From: Rhizobiaceae bacterium
GTDB taxonomy: Bacteria > Pseudomonadota > Alphaproteobacteria > Rhizobiales > Rhizobiaceae
NCBI GenBank assembly: GCA_028865845.1
Contig: JAGWJK010000296.1
Location: 1 to 6,095 of the forward strand
DNA: 6,095 nucleotides
Direction of reading: 5' to 3'
How positions within the stretch are numbered: position 1 is the stretch's first letter; every line of letters begins with the position of its first letter. Shown piece after piece: positions 5,512 to 6,095 of this stretch. Made by a program: the position numbers and the translations under genes. A model generated the notes under the pieces. That model was not told the DNA's origin and did no database searches. It was given only the letters and a program-made list of their open reading frames with translations.

Positions 5512-6095
5512 TCAGTCGGTGAACCGCCGTGAGCGGGCGTCGATCAGGCTTCGCGTGTAGGGGTTCTCCGAGCGTGCGAATATGAAATCAGAGGGTCCTG
5601 CATCCTCGACCCTGCCGTCCTTGAAAATGTAGATCGAACTGCAAAGCGCCTGTACGAGTGCGAGGTCGTGCGAGATGAAGAGCATCGTGATGCCGTGCTC
5701 CGTCACATTCTCCTTGAGGAGCTCGACAATCTCGGACTGCACCGACACATCAAGGGCTGAAGTCGGCTCGTCGGCGACGATGATCCGTGGCCCGGCGAGC
5801 AGCGCGCGTGCGATTGCCACCCGCTGCTTTTGGCCGCCGGAAAGCTGATGCGGATAGCGGGGAAGGAAACTCTGGGCCAGCCCGAGGCGATCCATCATCA
5901 CGGCGACGCGCGCCCCACCGCCGTGTGGCCGGCCAACGCCGAACCGGACACTTTCCTGCAATGCGTCTCCGATTGACAGTCGTGGATTGAGCGATACCGC
6001 CGGATCCTGGAAGATCATCTGAACCTGCCCGAGCAATCCGCTTCGCCGCCCGGACAAGCCTATGTCGAAAGCAACGCCGTCTATCTCGAGATGTC
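5512..6095 (-). CDS. Oligopeptide/dipeptide ABC transporter ATP-binding protein, 3' part
   Basis: The gene is cut by the right edge. The last 193 codons and the stop (5514-5512) are visible, and the frame continues without a break to 6095. Visible landmarks, numbered from the edge, are the Q-loop QMIFQDP (25-31) with SLNPR after it, the ABC signature LSGGQKQR (84-91), Walker B RIIVADE with PTSALD (103-115), the switch His in FISHDL (142), and the C-terminal NPYTRSLIDA (177-186) typical of the oligopeptide-transporter ATPase extension. The Walker A loop must lie outside the window. SLNPR after the Q-loop and NPYTRSL near the end place it with the OppF/DppF-type ATPases that energise uptake of peptides or related compounds at the inner membrane. 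All visible catalytic residues are intact. Whether it is a stand-alone OppF-like subunit or the second half of a fused OppD-OppF protein cannot be seen. A CapA-family gene follows on the same strand. Confidence 0.93.
   Translation of the reverse strand, partial: HLEIDGVAFDIGLSGRRSGLLGQVQMIFQDPAVSLNPRLSIGDALQESVRFGVGRPHGGGARVAVMMDRLGLAQSFLPRYPHQLSGGQKQRVAIARALLAGPRIIVADEPTSALDVSVQSEIVELLKENVTEHGITMLFISHDLALVQALCSSIYIFKDGRVEDAGPSDFIFARSENPYTRSLIDARSRRFTD

Overview
The window looks like chromosome or megaplasmid DNA of an alphaproteobacterium, most probably in the Rhizobiales. This rests on the moderately high GC content with G/C-ending codons, an XRE regulator of a type common in rhizobia, and an oligopeptide-type ABC ATPase beside a CapA-family protein. 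No species can be assigned from the sequence alone. There are six supported genes, one of them cut by the right edge. I see no RNA genes, CRISPR array, insertion sequence or recognisable attachment site.

Left part (1-354): no gene can be called with confidence. The stretch carries two inverted repeats, a weak promoter-like pair, and an unrecognised open frame on the minus strand that runs off the left edge.

Centre left (355-3648, plus strand): a compact three-gene operon with gaps of 20 and 10 nt. Its products are a small outer-membrane beta-barrel protein and two different exported proteins with the DUF1254/DUF1214 architecture. All three have signal peptides, so the operon appears to build an envelope module with one outer-membrane and two periplasmic parts. 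Its biochemical job is unknown, and it is the least characterised part of the window.

Centre (3649-4124): a 218-nt spacer with a structured palindromic region and a promoter/operator-like segment leads into a small, orphan XRE-family regulator of the restriction-controller type.

Right part (4174-6095, minus strand): a convergent unit. The C-terminal part of an OppF/DppF-type peptide-transporter ATPase enters from the right edge. About 100 nt downstream follows a cytoplasmic CapA-family (PGA_cap, metallophosphoesterase-like) protein. The arrangement suggests an enzyme acting on peptide-like compounds brought in by the transporter.
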